From contig CM037878.1 of NCBI GenBank assembly GCA_021292165.1, forward strand, positions 250,532,968-250,596,967: DNA of 64,000 nucleotides, written 5' to 3'. This DNA is from Shinisaurus crocodilurus. Taxonomy: Eukaryota > Chordata > Lepidosauria > Squamata > Shinisauridae. Numbering within the stretch: position 1 is the first letter of the stretch; the number at the start of each line of letters is the position of its first letter. Under the pieces are notes generated by a model. It did no database searches. It saw nothing but the letters and a program-made list of their open reading frames with translations, and was not told the DNA's origin. Shown here piece after piece: positions 1-13,900 of this stretch. Made by a program: the position numbers and the translations under genes.

Positions 1-45
1 CTTAGATAACAGGCTGTATGACTATGCAATATCTTTCAAAGGGAT

Positions 46-290
46 TTATTTACTTCCTTACTTATTATATTTATATCCTGCCTTTTTTCCTGCAAGGAAC
101 CCAAGGCGGCTTACATAATCCTCCTCCTCTGCTCCATTTCATCCTCACAACAACCTTGTGAGGTAGGTTAGGCTGAGAGTCAGTGACTGGCCCATAGTCA
201 TCCAGTGAGCTTCATGGCCAAGTGGGGACTGAAACCTGGAGCTCTTATTTCCCTGTCCAACGCTGTAACCACTACGCCACACTGGCTCTC
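46..290 (-). repeat. tRNA-derived SINE, family A (near full length)
   Basis: Read on the minus strand it begins GAGCCAGTGTGGCGTAGTGG, has A-box and B-box-like promoter sequences of a tRNA, then the core GTCACTGACTCTCAGCC and TGTGAGGATGAAATGGAG, and ends in GCCTTGGGTTCC...GGATATAAATATAATAA. The same family recurs at 9769, 23489, 55300, 57500 and 59121. The abundance is typical of squamate genomes. Confidence 0.85.
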
Positions 291-389
291 TCTCTCTCTA
301 AATAAATAAATAAGGAAGGGAGCTAGCCATTTTCAGCTGAAGGCCAGGATATTGGTGGCTGCATGCCCCTCTCCATTTTCATATGCATT

Positions 390-396
<7 letters not shown>

Positions 397-421
<25 letters not shown>

Positions 422-422
422 C
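397..422. repeat. (CA)n microsatellite
   Basis: Run of ACACAC dinucleotides after a short CATA stretch. Confidence 0.95.
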
Positions 423-869
423 CTCCTCAGCAGATCCATATAGATCAGGGAGTATGTTCATCTTCGTTGTGACATACTGGACTTTAAACCTCCCTGCCCA
501 GCAGACCACGATGAGAATGAAAATTGGTCCCCTTCTAATCCTCTGAGGAAAGAGGGTCTAATGCAGCGCCCAGTGGAGCCACAGCTCAAGACTTCACTCC
601 CCCACCCCCTTTCCTGATCAGAAATACAAAGAACCTCAAAATGGCTAGTGGCCTTTGGAACCACAGAGAGGTCTGTTTCTTTCCAAAATCTGTTTCACAC
701 TGCAATCTTCTGCCTCTCCTATTTCCACTAAATCTACTGCATCAACCACACATTGAAATAGTGTGCTATGTAAAACTAATCCTACTGATGAAAGAAGCCA
801 AGATTTTCCTGGGATAATTTGTAAATGAACATGTTATTCCTGACTTCGATTTATTGCTTGAAAAACTAA

Positions 870-2695
<1,826 letters not shown>

Positions 2696-4338
2696 TAAAA
2701 TGGTGCAAAGGTTCATTGACAGGGCATAATGCAATAGAAACCTCACATCTAGGGGTGAAAAGCCATATTTAGTTACATTTGACAAGCCACATGAAATGGC
2801 AAGAACTCACAAATCACCTACTTTTATGCACCAAAATGAAACACATGCTGTGTAAGGGAGCATTAATTCTTAGATTTGTTAATCACTGTCATAGCAGAAG
2901 AAAAGAAAATCTGCTTAAAAGATTGTAGTGTTCCAGAATGGATGATCAGATTTGCCATAAGCCTGGCACACAGATTCTGTGGCATTTTCTTATAAATTTT
3001 GTCATGCAGAACTTTCCCAGTAAAAATAAACTTTAGTTTGAAAATGTTGATATACTCTTCAGTATTCAATATTAAGAAATGAAAGGGAAAGGTATGATGC
3101 CTATATTTAATGTACAGAATTTCTGTACAATTTAAATGTTATTTTCCTTATAGGTATTTTATAAAAAAAAATTAAAACCACAGTTTGTGGTGTTTTTGTC
3201 TTAATTCACTACAGAACCAAAGATTTACACAATATGATGAGATCTCGTTTCTATGTAACGAAAGTTTTCAGTTTTTCTCATAAATGCAAATAGAGTTTCA
3301 AAATATTAATACCATTATCTTCTTATTTTGAATACTGGACAGAAGCTACAAGTGTGAGGTCAGTTTCAAATGTTAACACAAAATTGAGTATCCTCCAAGA
3401 GAAACCCTTTTCAGAGGACAGTATTGAATGAAAATTGAATGAAAATCCATATGTACCCAGCTTACATTCTGCATTTCCTTACTATTTCTGGTGGTTACTT
3501 AATTTCTTTAAAAAGTAAGACATTCTTCTTAGCAGGACAGATTAGTAGAGCTAAAAACTGCAACTAAAAGGCCAGGTCTGTGTACTTCTTGGCAATTAAG
3601 GAACCCACAAGACCCCCCACCCCCATACAAGATTTTTGTTGTATAAACTGCAGAGGTTTCAATAGACAAAAGCTTTATTCACAATATCTGGACCCACCGG
3701 ATATATCATAAAGCGACAGATGGGAGGGGAAATATCTTGTACTCCCATTGGAAACATTCATACACACAACTGTTCCACATACCCATGACAGATTTTAATG
3801 TAACTGAATACCTTTCCAGGGTTGGTTGACTTATAAACTAGAACTTGAGGCAATTTCCTTCGACACAAACTAGTCATCAACCAAAGTCAGAATTATATAT
3901 CCATTGGTGATGAAGAGGGGTAGGACCATTTCTTTATTAGCATGTGCGCGCATGCGCACACACATACACACACCGTGGCCAGTGGCAGCAGTTTAACGGG
4001 TGCCTGAACAGAAGGCATTGTAAACTTATTCCACATAGTAAGTGAAGCAGCTGCTGCTGGCTCCGTTGCCAACTCTTCGTACAGCTGTGTTTCTAATTCC
4101 ACCCTCCAGGGTGCCATCACAGCATTATGTTCTCAGTTACCATGTGAGTTTTTACCTTATGTTGCTCTTTAATCTGGACAAGCATTTTGTTTCCCAAATG
4201 TACTTGAAGGGTTTTTTTCTGAAATAAATATTCAAAACATGTAAACATAGAATATGTCATTACAATTCCCCTGAACCTAAGTACAGTGAATAAATTAATA
4301 CTACTTTCTATGCCCTATGGTGTCTGAGGAACTTAAAC
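2696..4338 (+). other. PHLDB2: PHLDB2 3' UTR (end uncertain)
   Basis: AT-rich sequence after the stop codon. Candidate poly(A) signals AATAAA are at 4223-4228 and 4289-4294, with another at 4855-4860 beyond an inserted SINE. Which one is used cannot be decided without transcript data. No other gene is seen here. Confidence 0.5.
4223..4294 (+). terminator. PHLDB2: Candidate PHLDB2 polyadenylation signals
   Basis: Two AATAAA hexamers, 4223-4228 and 4289-4294, lie about 1.5 kb after the PHLDB2 stop in AT-rich DNA. A third lies at 4855-4860. Use of any of them is inferred. Confidence 0.4.
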
Positions 4339-4535
4339 GGGACCACTGCTCAGTGGTAGAGCACATGCTTTGCACGCAGAAGGTCAATCCCTGGCATCTC
4401 CAGCTGAAAAGGATGAGGTAGCAGGTGATATGAAAGACCTCTGCCTGTGACCCTGGAGAGCTGCTGCCAGTCAGAGTAGGGCTAGATGGGCAGAGTCTTA
4501 CCTGATAAAAGGCAGCTTCCTATGATGTTATGGCA
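4339..4535 (+). repeat. tRNA-derived SINE, family B
   Basis: Starts GGGACCACTGCTCAGTGGTAG, with an A-box-like CTCAGTGGTAGAGCA, then TTTGCACGCAGAAGGTC, CTGGCATCTCCAG, GTGATATGAAAGACCTCTGCC, GGAGAGCTGCTGCCAGTC and AAGGCAGCTTCCTATG. The B-box region appears shortened compared with the copy at 55690. It interrupts the presumed PHLDB2 3' UTR. Confidence 0.85.
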
Positions 4536-5097
4536 AATCATTGATCTCGGACCAAGTGGATCAGTTACAGTTTGATGGTCCGGAGATGGCAACCCATAAT
4601 GAGTCCAGGAAAGAGTGACGTTTTCATGTACTCAAGGGATTACCACACCTCCTGTAAAGATTATATATTCCTTAAAGATATTTTCCATTTAAAATACATC
4701 TTTAGTCTTTGGATATTGTATTTAGATGAATGATTGAATTTTGAACTTCAAGTCTGTGTTTGATATTCTCTTTTAATAATTTGACTTTGTAAGTGCCATA
4801 TGTTTTCAATGCAGTAAACTAAAATTGTTATTTCTGTTTAAGCAAATTATAAATAATAAATCACACTTGCAGAAATGTTGTAATTTTTAAATATATCTTG
4901 CGTGAAGAAAGCTGATATATTTTTTTTAACGTTCTGGTGTGCCCAGCAATGTGGTTACAATAATTCAGAGATGCTACATAGTCCTAAATGTATTTACTTG
5001 AAAATAAATACCAAGGAAATTAAGTATGCTTACAATCAGTGTTCAAAGGCTGTATTTCCTTAAACTCAGCAAACTACTTTGAAGTAATGCAGTATAA

Positions 5098-5421
5098 GGA
5101 CTTTTCTACATGAGGCTTTTAACCTGCCACCTTACTTAGGCTTCTGCTTCCAGATTCTTTGTGGGCTCCATTACACGTCCCCCCCCGGGGGGGGGATTTC
5201 TTTCCCTGCCTTTCTCCATTACACAACCACTAGATGGGGCTATGGTATAGTGGAATTGTGCAAATATACCAGCGTTTCATGCCACCATTCACAGAAATAC
5301 CAGTCTTTTCTCATTAGAAACCCCCGTCCACTACAACGGTTGCAAAGCACGAGGCCCTGGAGGATGACGACTAAACTATCATGATGAGTGCACAATAAAT
5401 GCCTGGTGTAGAAGGGCTCTA
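5098..5421. mobile_element. Short inverted-repeat DNA element (MITE-like), family H
   Basis: The left end reads GACTTTTCTACATGAGGCTTTTA. The right end, reverse-complemented, reads GAGCCCTTCTACACCAGGCATTTATTG, so the two ends form imperfect terminal inverted repeats. The second end sequence recurs near 46808 (TTTTCTACGCAAGGCATTTATTGTGCACTC) and, inverted, near 8910-8948. Class is not assigned. Confidence 0.5.
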
Positions 5422-5424
5422 AGA

Positions 5425-5522
5425 CTTCAATCCTATATGCACTTACCTGGGAGTAAGTCTTATTTAACTCAGTAGAACTTACTTCTGGGTAGACATGCAT
5501 AGGATTGTGCTGCAAGTGACAC
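5425..5522. repeat. Half-palindromic interspersed repeat
   Basis: CAATCCTATATGCACTTACC ... ACTTCTGGGTAGACATGCATAGGATTG. Related copies occur at about 5925-6000, 8505-8580, 26705-26765, 28065-28147, 32130-32210 and 49620-49705. Short and unclassified. Confidence 0.6.
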
Positions 5523-6649
5523 ATACCAGACAGAAAATCATTGGATTGGATCCTGACTTACCGGTAATCATACTTAGGAATCAGTAGGACTCAAGTATGA
5601 CTAAGTTTGGATCTAACCCATTATATACTCCCAACAAAAGGAAGGAAATTTACAAAGCCAAACTTGTATGTTCTAAGATCAGGTAACCCATATTTGCAAT
5701 GCTTGTGGATAAATTCCAGAAATGAATGACTTTGGTTTATATAATACCTTTCATGTATTTTGATTTTACTTCTATATAATCTTGCAGGTTTTCTAACTGT
5801 TTTGTATCTTGCATGTTGTAATAACATTTAAATAAATGTTCAAAAATATCTATTTTTAAATAATGTTTCTGATTTGTCATTAAAAAATTAATTTAGATGT
5901 AACTTTAATCAGTGTGCTACCCAATCCTATGTAGCATTAGATGTGCTTAACCCCATTGAAATCAGTGGGTTTAGACATGCATAGGATCAGGCTGTAGGAT
6001 CAGGCTGTAAATCATTACTTAAGGTTGCAATCCTAAATACTTGGGACACAATCCTGTCGATTGTGCCCTTGATGCTTGTAAGCCTCCGAACTCGATCTTG
6101 AATGGGCAGTTAGGACTCTAGCTTTACAAAAGATCTACCCCTGGAAGAGATTAAATCTGGCTTGTTGATATGGATCAACAGCACTGTCTGAATTTTTGGA
6201 CTGTCCTTGGGGGCATGGCTATGGAGTGTGTCATGATGAGCACCTGCACTTCTAAATTTACCACTGCTCACATGACTTCTAGATTCTGATCCTAAGGCTC
6301 ACTCTACACATGTGAGAAGTGTGCAGAGTCTCCCTTTTTGGAGGGGTCAGTGAGAAGCAGTGGGTGAGGGGCATTCTCCCATTTCTAATCACCCAACACC
6401 CCTCCAAAACTGCATGCTGTGGAGAAAAGTGGATAGGGATAGATTTTTCTCTGGCTCATAATTCTAGAACCCCGGGGTCATCCAATGAAGTAGTGTTGGT
6501 AAATTCAGGACAGATAGAAGGAATTACTGCTTCACACAGCACATAGCTTATGCACCCCTGATGGAGACAGTATGTCTCTATATGCCAGTTGCTGGGAAAC
6601 ACGAGCGGGAGGGAGCTACAGTATATTAGATTTTGCTAAATACGTAAAG

Positions 6650-6985
6650 AGTACGGAAATTACACTGCAGGGTTGATGTAAACGCTCTCATTATCAACAC
6701 ACACACCCTTGCTGCCCAAATATGGGAATAATATTGGACTAGACTGCAGAGTTGTAAGCCTCTCTCAGCCACAGTTCCCAGCCTGAAATATTATATTAAG
6801 CGGTATACAAATACTGCTGATAATACATAAACTCATATATCTGCAGGGCTGATTTATAAGCCACTATCTCTCATCGCCACTCCGCGCGCGCACCTGCAAT
6901 GGGGGACTCGGAGCTCAAGACTATTTTGCAGGGCTGTCAGAGCCACAGCTGCTCCATTTGAAATACGGCAATTATAACTTTGCAT
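6650..6985. repeat. Degenerate tandem units shared with ABHD10 intron 1
   Basis: Units share AAATATGGGAATAATATTGGACTA, CTGCAGAGTTGT, GCCACTATCTCTCATCGCC and CACCTGCAATGGG, repeating at loose intervals of roughly 80-100 bp. The same phrases occur in 9060-9440. Family unknown. Confidence 0.5.
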
Positions 6986-7011
6986 TTAACGCACAAATTT
7001 TAAGTGGTTTA

Positions 7012-7105
7012 GGGCGCAATCCTATGCAAGTTTAGACAGAAAAAGCCTACAATTCCCAGCATGCCCCAGCAATTTTTTCTGTCTAAACTTGCATAGGATT
7101 GTGCC
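7012..7105. mobile_element. Palindromic MITE, family F, copy 1
   Basis: Inverted halves GGGCGCAATCCTATGCAAGT... and ...ACTTGCATAGGATTGTGCC, flanked on both sides by TTTA (7008-7011 and 7106-7109). It shares the interior ACAATTCCCAGCATGCCCCAGC with six other copies in the window. Confidence 0.75.
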
Positions 7106-7399
7106 TTTAAGAACCACTAAACATATAAGTGTTCTCACAAACTAAGACCTGAGTTAGAAAGACCCTTAATTCCTGTCTTTGCTTCAGCTTGGGGTAGTAG
7201 TGGGAGGTGTTGCCAACCACAGTATAAATTCCTGGATTTCTCTTCCCTGTCATTTTTACCCACGCAAGCTAAAATGGCGTCAAAAGAGGCAGTCGCCGGT
7301 TAACTTGTCAGTCTACCCCTTTAAAGAATCTATCTTCCACTACATACCCATAGAGTTAATAAGCCCCTTTATAGCTAAAGCCTTTTCTTACTTTCTAGC

Positions 7400-7990
7400 C
7401 CAGAGCAGGCGCATGCGTAGACGCAATTGCCTCTGCTTCCTCCACGCACGCCTCAAACCCTGCGCATGCTCTATTGCTGGCGGACCGGCCAAAGGGGTGT
7501 GTGCTGTTCCCTGGCGGCGGCGGCGGCGGCGGCGGGTCGCTCTGAGGCTGGAGAGGCATGGCTGTGGCGGCGGCTGCGAGAGCGCTGTGGCGGCGGGAGA
7601 GGCTGAGCTGGGGCCCAGCCGTGGCCCGGAGGACGGGGCTGGGCTTCCCTCAGTTGTTGGGTAAGTGTGGACGGGCTGAGGCGGGGGCGGCCTGAAGTTT
7701 GGCGGGGCGGCCTGAGTCGCCTGCTGGTGCCGCTGCCGCCGCCGCCGCCGGCCGAAGAGGAGGAGGAGGAGGAGGAGAAGGAGAAGAGGCAGCCGGTCTC
7801 GAGGGGAGCCCGCGAATCTTCCCCTTCCTTCTCCGCTTGGCTTCTTCCCGTGCTTCGCTGTCGCCGCCTTTTCCCCGCTCCGCGCCGCGCCCTTCCCTTC
7901 CCTTCCCTTCCCTACCCTACCCTACCGAATTAGATGTCTGCAGAGGGTCTATCGCTCCTAGGTCCTGTGCAGCGCCGAGCACGCCGTTCG
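7400..7990 (+). promoter_or_regulatory. ABHD10: CpG-rich promoter of ABHD10 with NRF-1-like motifs
   Basis: GC- and CpG-rich block around the first coding exon with no clear TATA box. GGCGCATGCGTA at 7408-7419 and TGCGCATGCT at 7461-7470 resemble the NRF-1 palindrome GCGCATGCGC. AAAATGGCG at 7271-7279 resembles a YY1 site. A (GGC)n run at about 7513-7537 lies just before the start codon. NRF-1 control would fit a mitochondrial product, but this is inferred. Confidence 0.7.
7558..7660 (+). CDS. ABHD10: ABHD10 coding exon 1
   Basis: ATG 7558-7560 to donor GTAAGT at 7661: 34 codons plus one base. It encodes an Arg/Ala-rich presequence-like stretch with no close match to the mammalian N-terminus, which is normal for cleaved presequences. 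The start fits the CpG island and Kozak context. Confidence 0.85.
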
Positions 7991-10900
7991 TGCTCGGGGC
8001 GCAATCCCTTAAAAGCGTGTTTAGACAGGAAAAGGTCCTACAACTCCCAGCATTCCCCAGGCTGGCTGGGGAATGCTGGGAGTTGTAGGACGTCTTTCTG
8101 TCTAAACACGCTATAGGCTTGCGCCCTAAGGGCTGTATGTTACTTCCGTATTTGGGGGTGGAGGGCGAGATCCTTTAGTTGGCCTAATAAAGGTATTACA
8201 GTACATGGATTTGGAATTTTTCTTACTGCCAACACAGTTGCCTTTGCTTTCTGTATCCAGTGTTAGTCCTGCTTAAGTCCCCTTCATTATAGTGAGTCTA
8301 CTCAAGTTAGACCAGCCTTTCCCAACCTGGTGCCCTCCAGATATGCTGGACTGGAAGACTGAGTTAGACTAACAATTAATACCACCTATTGGATACAGCC
8401 CTGAACTTCATCCCCACCCCTTTATTATTTGAGTTTCAATTTATCCACTTCCAATGACCTGGGGTGAGGGGGTGGAGTGGATTACTTGGTATATATAGTG
8501 CTGTGTACGCTTAACCTGGAAATAAGCCCCATTGAATACTATGGGATTTCTGAGTAAAACATTGCATAGGATTCTGCTGTAGGGGAGGGTGGAGGAAACC
8601 CTTACACATGTAACTTATTTATACCCCGCATTCCTTCCATCGTGGTACTCAAGGTGGTGTCCGTGGAGTTCCCTGGTGGCCTCCCTTCCAGGCACTGACC
8701 AGACCCAAACCTGGTGTGCTTCCATACAGAGGGCTCTGATCTCTTAACAATCAAAAGGCATTGTGCAGCTGTTCTGTCTTGTTCCTTAACATATTTTTTT
8801 TCAGGTAAGGAAAAAGATGGAACAAACAGTAGAAAAATGCTGGGGGGGGGGGCTACAAATTGATGGCAACAACATCAGGACCACCCCCCATAATATTATG
8901 TGAATGAAACAGTGTGATTGCACAATAAAAGCCTCATCTAGAAGTACATCTGCTTTGCTTCAGCAAATTGGTTGTGCTACATCATGTTCCCCCAAATCAT
9001 GTTAAACTTTCATACAATCTGATTCCTGCATATTAGTTGCCAGCTGAAGTGTTCAAAATATTAAAGAGTACCACTTTATAGTCTTATTTCATGTAAAGCA
9101 GTCTTGGGTGTGTAGCCTCACACAGACCTCCAAATATGGGAATAACACTGGACTACATTGCAGAGTTGTTATAAGACAGTTTTAGCCATCTCTGGGCTGC
9201 AGTATTAACGGTGGTCTATTGTCTTATGTCCACAGGATTGTCATAAATCACTATCTCTCATCAACCCTCCACACACACCTGCAATGTAGGAATAATAGCT
9301 CAGGGCTACATTACAGAACTGTCATAAGCTTCTTTTTCTCAACCACAGCTACACCTCCTGAAATATGAGGACTAGAACTGTGCACTGTATTTGCGTTTGC
9401 AGCACAACTTCTAGCATTCTGCTGGTTGGCCACTGTGTGAACAGAATGCTGAACTAGATGGACTCTTGGTCTGATCCAGCATGGTTTTCTTAAATTCTTA
9501 TTTTCTTAAGTGTTTAAACACTAATAAACAACAGTTTTCTTACAAACTACTTGGGCATAGAGGGCAAGTTCTGGTGCTATCCGCCAGAATGCATTTTGGT
9601 GCTGGCCATGGCCAAGAACATGTGGAGACGTGGCCATGATTTCCCCTTCGGGTTTTTCATCCTTTGGGAAGAAGTGGAAGAAAAGACTTGCTGCTTTGAA
9701 GTTATGTCAATATAGAAATTTCACTTCAAATAACCAATATCCCAGCATTCTGGGTAACTGTGGCTTTTAATTAATTAATTTATTTATTCATTATATTTAT
9801 ACCCCGCCTTTTTTCCTGCAAGGAACCCAAGGCGGCTTACATAATCTTCCTCCTCCTCTCCATTTTATCCTCACAGCAACCCTGTGAGGTAGGTTAGGCT
9901 GAGAGTCAGTGACTGGCCCAAAGTCACCCAGTAAGTTCCTGGCCGAGCGGGGACTAGAACCCGGATTTCTCGAGTCCCAGTCCAACACTCTCACCACTAC
10001 AGCCACACTGGCTCTTTAAGGGTTTGAGAATAAAGTATTTTAAGGGTGGGTTAATGGATTTTTAATCCACATGTATCTGCAAGCTGACTAGTAAGAAAAA
10101 AATAAATCTGTGGGCTAATACATTTTGTAGGCTTATTTAGCTAGGCTGCTTCACAAAAACTCTTTACTCCAGGAAAGAGGTCCATAAATATTGACTTAGC
10201 TTTCAAGCCAGACATTATTTGTAGTCTCAATCAACCCATTCCCTCCCAAAAGTCCCCTTGTATATGTGGAGACCTTAAGAGAGAGGCAGAGTCTGCTCTT
10301 ACTTGCACTGTGATTTGGCACCCTGTTGTTTCTTACCTTCTCCAAGTGACCGTGCAAACAAGGGAAGATTACTACTGGACATCCCTCTAGTTAATGAATA
10401 CACCAGCTTTGTTAATAAACCCCAGGAAGTTATTAGCTTGCCAGAAGTTTTATTCACCTGCTTTTTATACATAAGACTAGCTTCTAGCAGATGGACAGAG
10501 CACTTTGTCTCTCCTTAGCTAGCCCCTCTTAGAGTAAAAAACATGAGAGTAAAACATTTTTCAGGCTAGAAATGCAGCAGACTGGTGGAGGAAGCATGGA
10601 GCACTTCTTGTGTCCTCCCAACAGCTCACTTGGTTTCTATGGTGAGCAGGAAAAGGCTTCCCCTCCTCTGTGTCCAGCATTGAACTGCAGTGGGCTGGCA
10701 GAGACGGGATGGATCACTGTGTCCCTTCCCTACCAGCTTGCTCGATTTTCATGCTGGCCACAGAGGAAGTGAAACCTCTTCCTCCCCAACCAGGACAGAA
10801 GCTGAACAAGCTAGCAAAGGAGGAACAGAGCGGCCTGTGCCTCTTTTGCTATCCCGCTGGAATGGAGTATGGAATGGAATTCCATTCACTCGCCTGCGCA

Positions 10901-13900
10901 GAATTTCTGGTTGCCTATGGGGACCAGATGAATAATTAAATACAAGGGTGGAATGCACACTCCTTCATAGAAAAGCTTTAGAACTTTTCAAACTCAAATT
11001 ATGGAAGGACAGCCAATACTGATCTTGAATTGTTCCTAAACCGCTTACTATTACAGAATAAATGCACGTATCTGATGGACAAACACATTCATGCTCATCT
11101 TTTGATAGATGTTTTTTGTTTTTCTTACAGAATACCGTAAGTGTTCAGTATAATTCCTCATTCATAGATCTTTTGGGAAGGACTTGATATCTGTGATTTT
11201 GTGTGATTGTTATTTCTGTGAAGATCTGGCTTATTTGATGAGAATGACCTGCCAGATGGGCGATTAATAAATATAATAAATAAATGTTCATTTTGAATTT
11301 GATACGTGCATTGCACTTTCTGGTCTTTGGATTAATGTATTTTGTCTGTTTTTCTTTGAGAATATGTACAATATCACTTCAAAAAGTGTTTTTGAGGCAA
11401 ATAATTCAAGGAGTGTTAAGCAGCCCATCTCAGCCTCCTAGATCTCTCAAAGAATGTATTTCAGTACTGTCAACAGGCAAAATATAAATGGCTTAGAAAT
11501 GTTTTCTGTTTAGGTTGCAGGCAAAAATCATCGCATAGTTTCCTTAACCGAGCTGATAATCCAAATCTAGCTTATCATAAGCTAAAAGGCAAGAATCCTG
11601 GAGTTGTCTTCCTCCCAGGTCTTTATTCGAATATGAATGGCGAAAAGGCGCTTGCACTGGAAGACTACTGCAAATCTGTCGGTCATGCTTTTGTAAGGTG
11701 CGTGCGTGCATGCATGCATGCTTAAGGGTGTGAGCTAGTGCTTAATGAGATGCAAACACCTTTCTCTAAGTTACTTTGGTAAATTACTCTCCTGAAAATT
11801 TTGTTAATGTCTTGATGTTAGTGAATTATATTTCAGCTACCGTATTTGAATTGTTGGTAACATTTCCCAAACTATTTTCATTTGGTAGATCTGTTGAATA
11901 TTGCTTGTGCAAAGCTATGCCTTCATTTAGACCCCTCTTTTGTCTAATTTCACAGGTTTGATTACAGAGGTTGTGGGAATTCAGAAGGCAATATTAAAGA
12001 GAGTACATTGGGAAAGTGGCGGAAGGATGTTCTTTCTATACTGGATGAACTCACACAAGGACCACAGGTTGATTGTCTTTTCTCTCAAGTTGTATTACAA
12101 CCCCTTATTGTGAATAAAAATTGTTGGAAATGTTGCCACTGTGTTGGATGTTTCACTGCTGTCAGCAAACATACCCTTGACTTGCAAAATGCTTTGGCTG
12201 GAACCAGGCTGCTTGTTGATAAAGTAGTGGGTATTGTTGCTTATGATACTACTGTGTAACACTGCATTTTAAACAAAGCTACTTTGAGGTAGGAAGTGTG
12301 ATATAAATCCTTCAAATAAGAAATATTTTTAAATACTGCAAGTAATCAAAACTGCCTGGGAATTAACATTGATAATAGGCCCAGGGATACCATTTAAGTT
12401 ACATAACATTGGATAGTTTGGACAATCATATCTCGGCTTAACAAGCAGAGAGATGATCATTGCCCCGCACACAGTTGCTTCCTTTGCACAGTCTTCCCCT
12501 CACAAGCCAGGAAGTCTTTGGTTAACTATAGTTTCCCATTGATTTCATTCTAGGAAACTATGGTTAGCAACTTCTGAGCAAGCCAGAATATTAAGACATG
12601 GTTTAAGGAGGCCGGGTGGGGCCATGAGAAGATTATTTAACCAAGATATGATCACCCAAACTTGGCCAATGATTGCAAGTATGGTTGCCAGGTCAACTGG
12701 TGTCTCATAGGCCAGGGGTGCAGAAGCCCTGGCCTGTGGGGCACCCCAATCTGGCCCATGTTGTCTCTTGCAGTTTGTCCAGGGGGTGGGTTTAGGTTCC
12801 AAGCCACACCCTCTGGAGGAATCCCCTTGGAGGGCATCCCCCTGCTGCTATCTCAGATCAGAGATAACAGCAGGGATGAGGGCAGCAGGTATTGGGGATA
12901 CTGGGCAGCCTGGTCCCCTTTCTCTGTGCTGGGAGGAGGCACAGAAGGAAAAAGGAATGCCATCAGGAGGTGGGGCCATGCCCCCTGATAGATTTCATAG
13001 ATCATAGAGTTGGAAGGGGCCTGCAAGGCCATCGAGTCCAAACCCCTGCTCAATGCAGGAAACTAGAGGAGGGGTCTCCCATCCAAGTAATCACCAGGCC
13101 TGATCCTGCTTAGCAGGCCGTGGTGGGCCTGGACAGGTCTGTGCCCTGTCATTGGCAATACTCATATTACTTAAGGCAGCTTAAACTGACTTAAATTATG
13201 GCACACTTGGTCAGTGAACTCACAGTAAATGTTTGTTGAGCGTTTCTATAACACAAAAGCACTAATATCGGTTTCCTATTAAGATTTTAGTTGGTTCCAG
13301 TTTGGGCGGATGGCTGATGCTTCATGCTGCGATCGCCCGCCCAGAAAAGGTGGCTGCACTAGTTGGAATAGCTGTAGCTGCAGACTATCTTGTAGCAATT
13401 TTTCAACAGCTTCCTGTAGAGGTAAGAAAAGATGTTGCCTTTCCTGTTTAAAAGCAGGCACCGTGGTGTCTTTTTACTATAGACCTCTGTTGTGGTGAAG
13501 TAGTGCTGTCAGAGTAGACAGTGCATATCTGTTGTAGAAAGGAGCACAGCAGAGAATATTCTGTCCTCTTGCAAGCCTCTTGTGGATTGTTAAGTGTAAA
13601 TACCTTCCATTAGGATATCTCTGCTGTTTTTTTAAAACGACCCTTTTTACATTTTATTTCATAACTTGCTAAAAGGAGGCAAGTTGTATGCTGGGACACT
13701 ATTGCTTGGCTTTGTGGCATTAATGCTTCAGGGTCCATGCAAGGCATATACTAATGACACCTAGTTTTCCCTCTCTCTTTTACATCTGACTTGGTGAGGC
13801 AGTGGAAATGTGGAATTGATATACAGTCAGTAAAGGACTTAATAACGGCAGTGTACTGAAGCCAATCATCATGTTGAATGTACTGCAGGGTTGCCACTTT

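Larger units (their letters stand above)
4536..7400. other. PHLDB2-ABHD10 intergenic region
   Basis: No gene recognised. It holds a short inverted-repeat DNA element (5098-5421), copies of a half-palindromic lizard repeat built around CCTATGCATGTCTACTCAGAAGTAAGTCC (about 5425-5520 and 5925-6000), degenerate units related to 9060-9440 (6650-6960), and a palindromic element at 7012-7105. Confidence 0.6.
7661..11513 (+). other. ABHD10: ABHD10 intron 1
   Basis: 3.85-kb intron. The first 300 bp continue the CpG island with (GCC)n and (GAG)n runs. It then holds a palindromic MITE (7997-8126), a SINE family A copy (9769-10015), degenerate tandem units (9060-9440), a LINE-tail-like fragment (9418-9512), and an AT-rich stretch at 10270-10520 with AATAAA-like motifs that might be an old LTR. 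No further exon is recognised. Confidence 0.7.

Noticed and set aside
45..290. tRNA-like A and B boxes as a functional tRNA gene
   Set aside because: They belong to SINE heads: the sequence continues into the SINE body and does not fold as a complete cloverleaf by inspection.
7179..8116. Open frames of 88-161 codons across the ABHD10 promoter and intron 1
   Set aside because: High GC content lowers stop frequency; they overlap exon 1 in the wrong frame or read the CpG island and a MITE.
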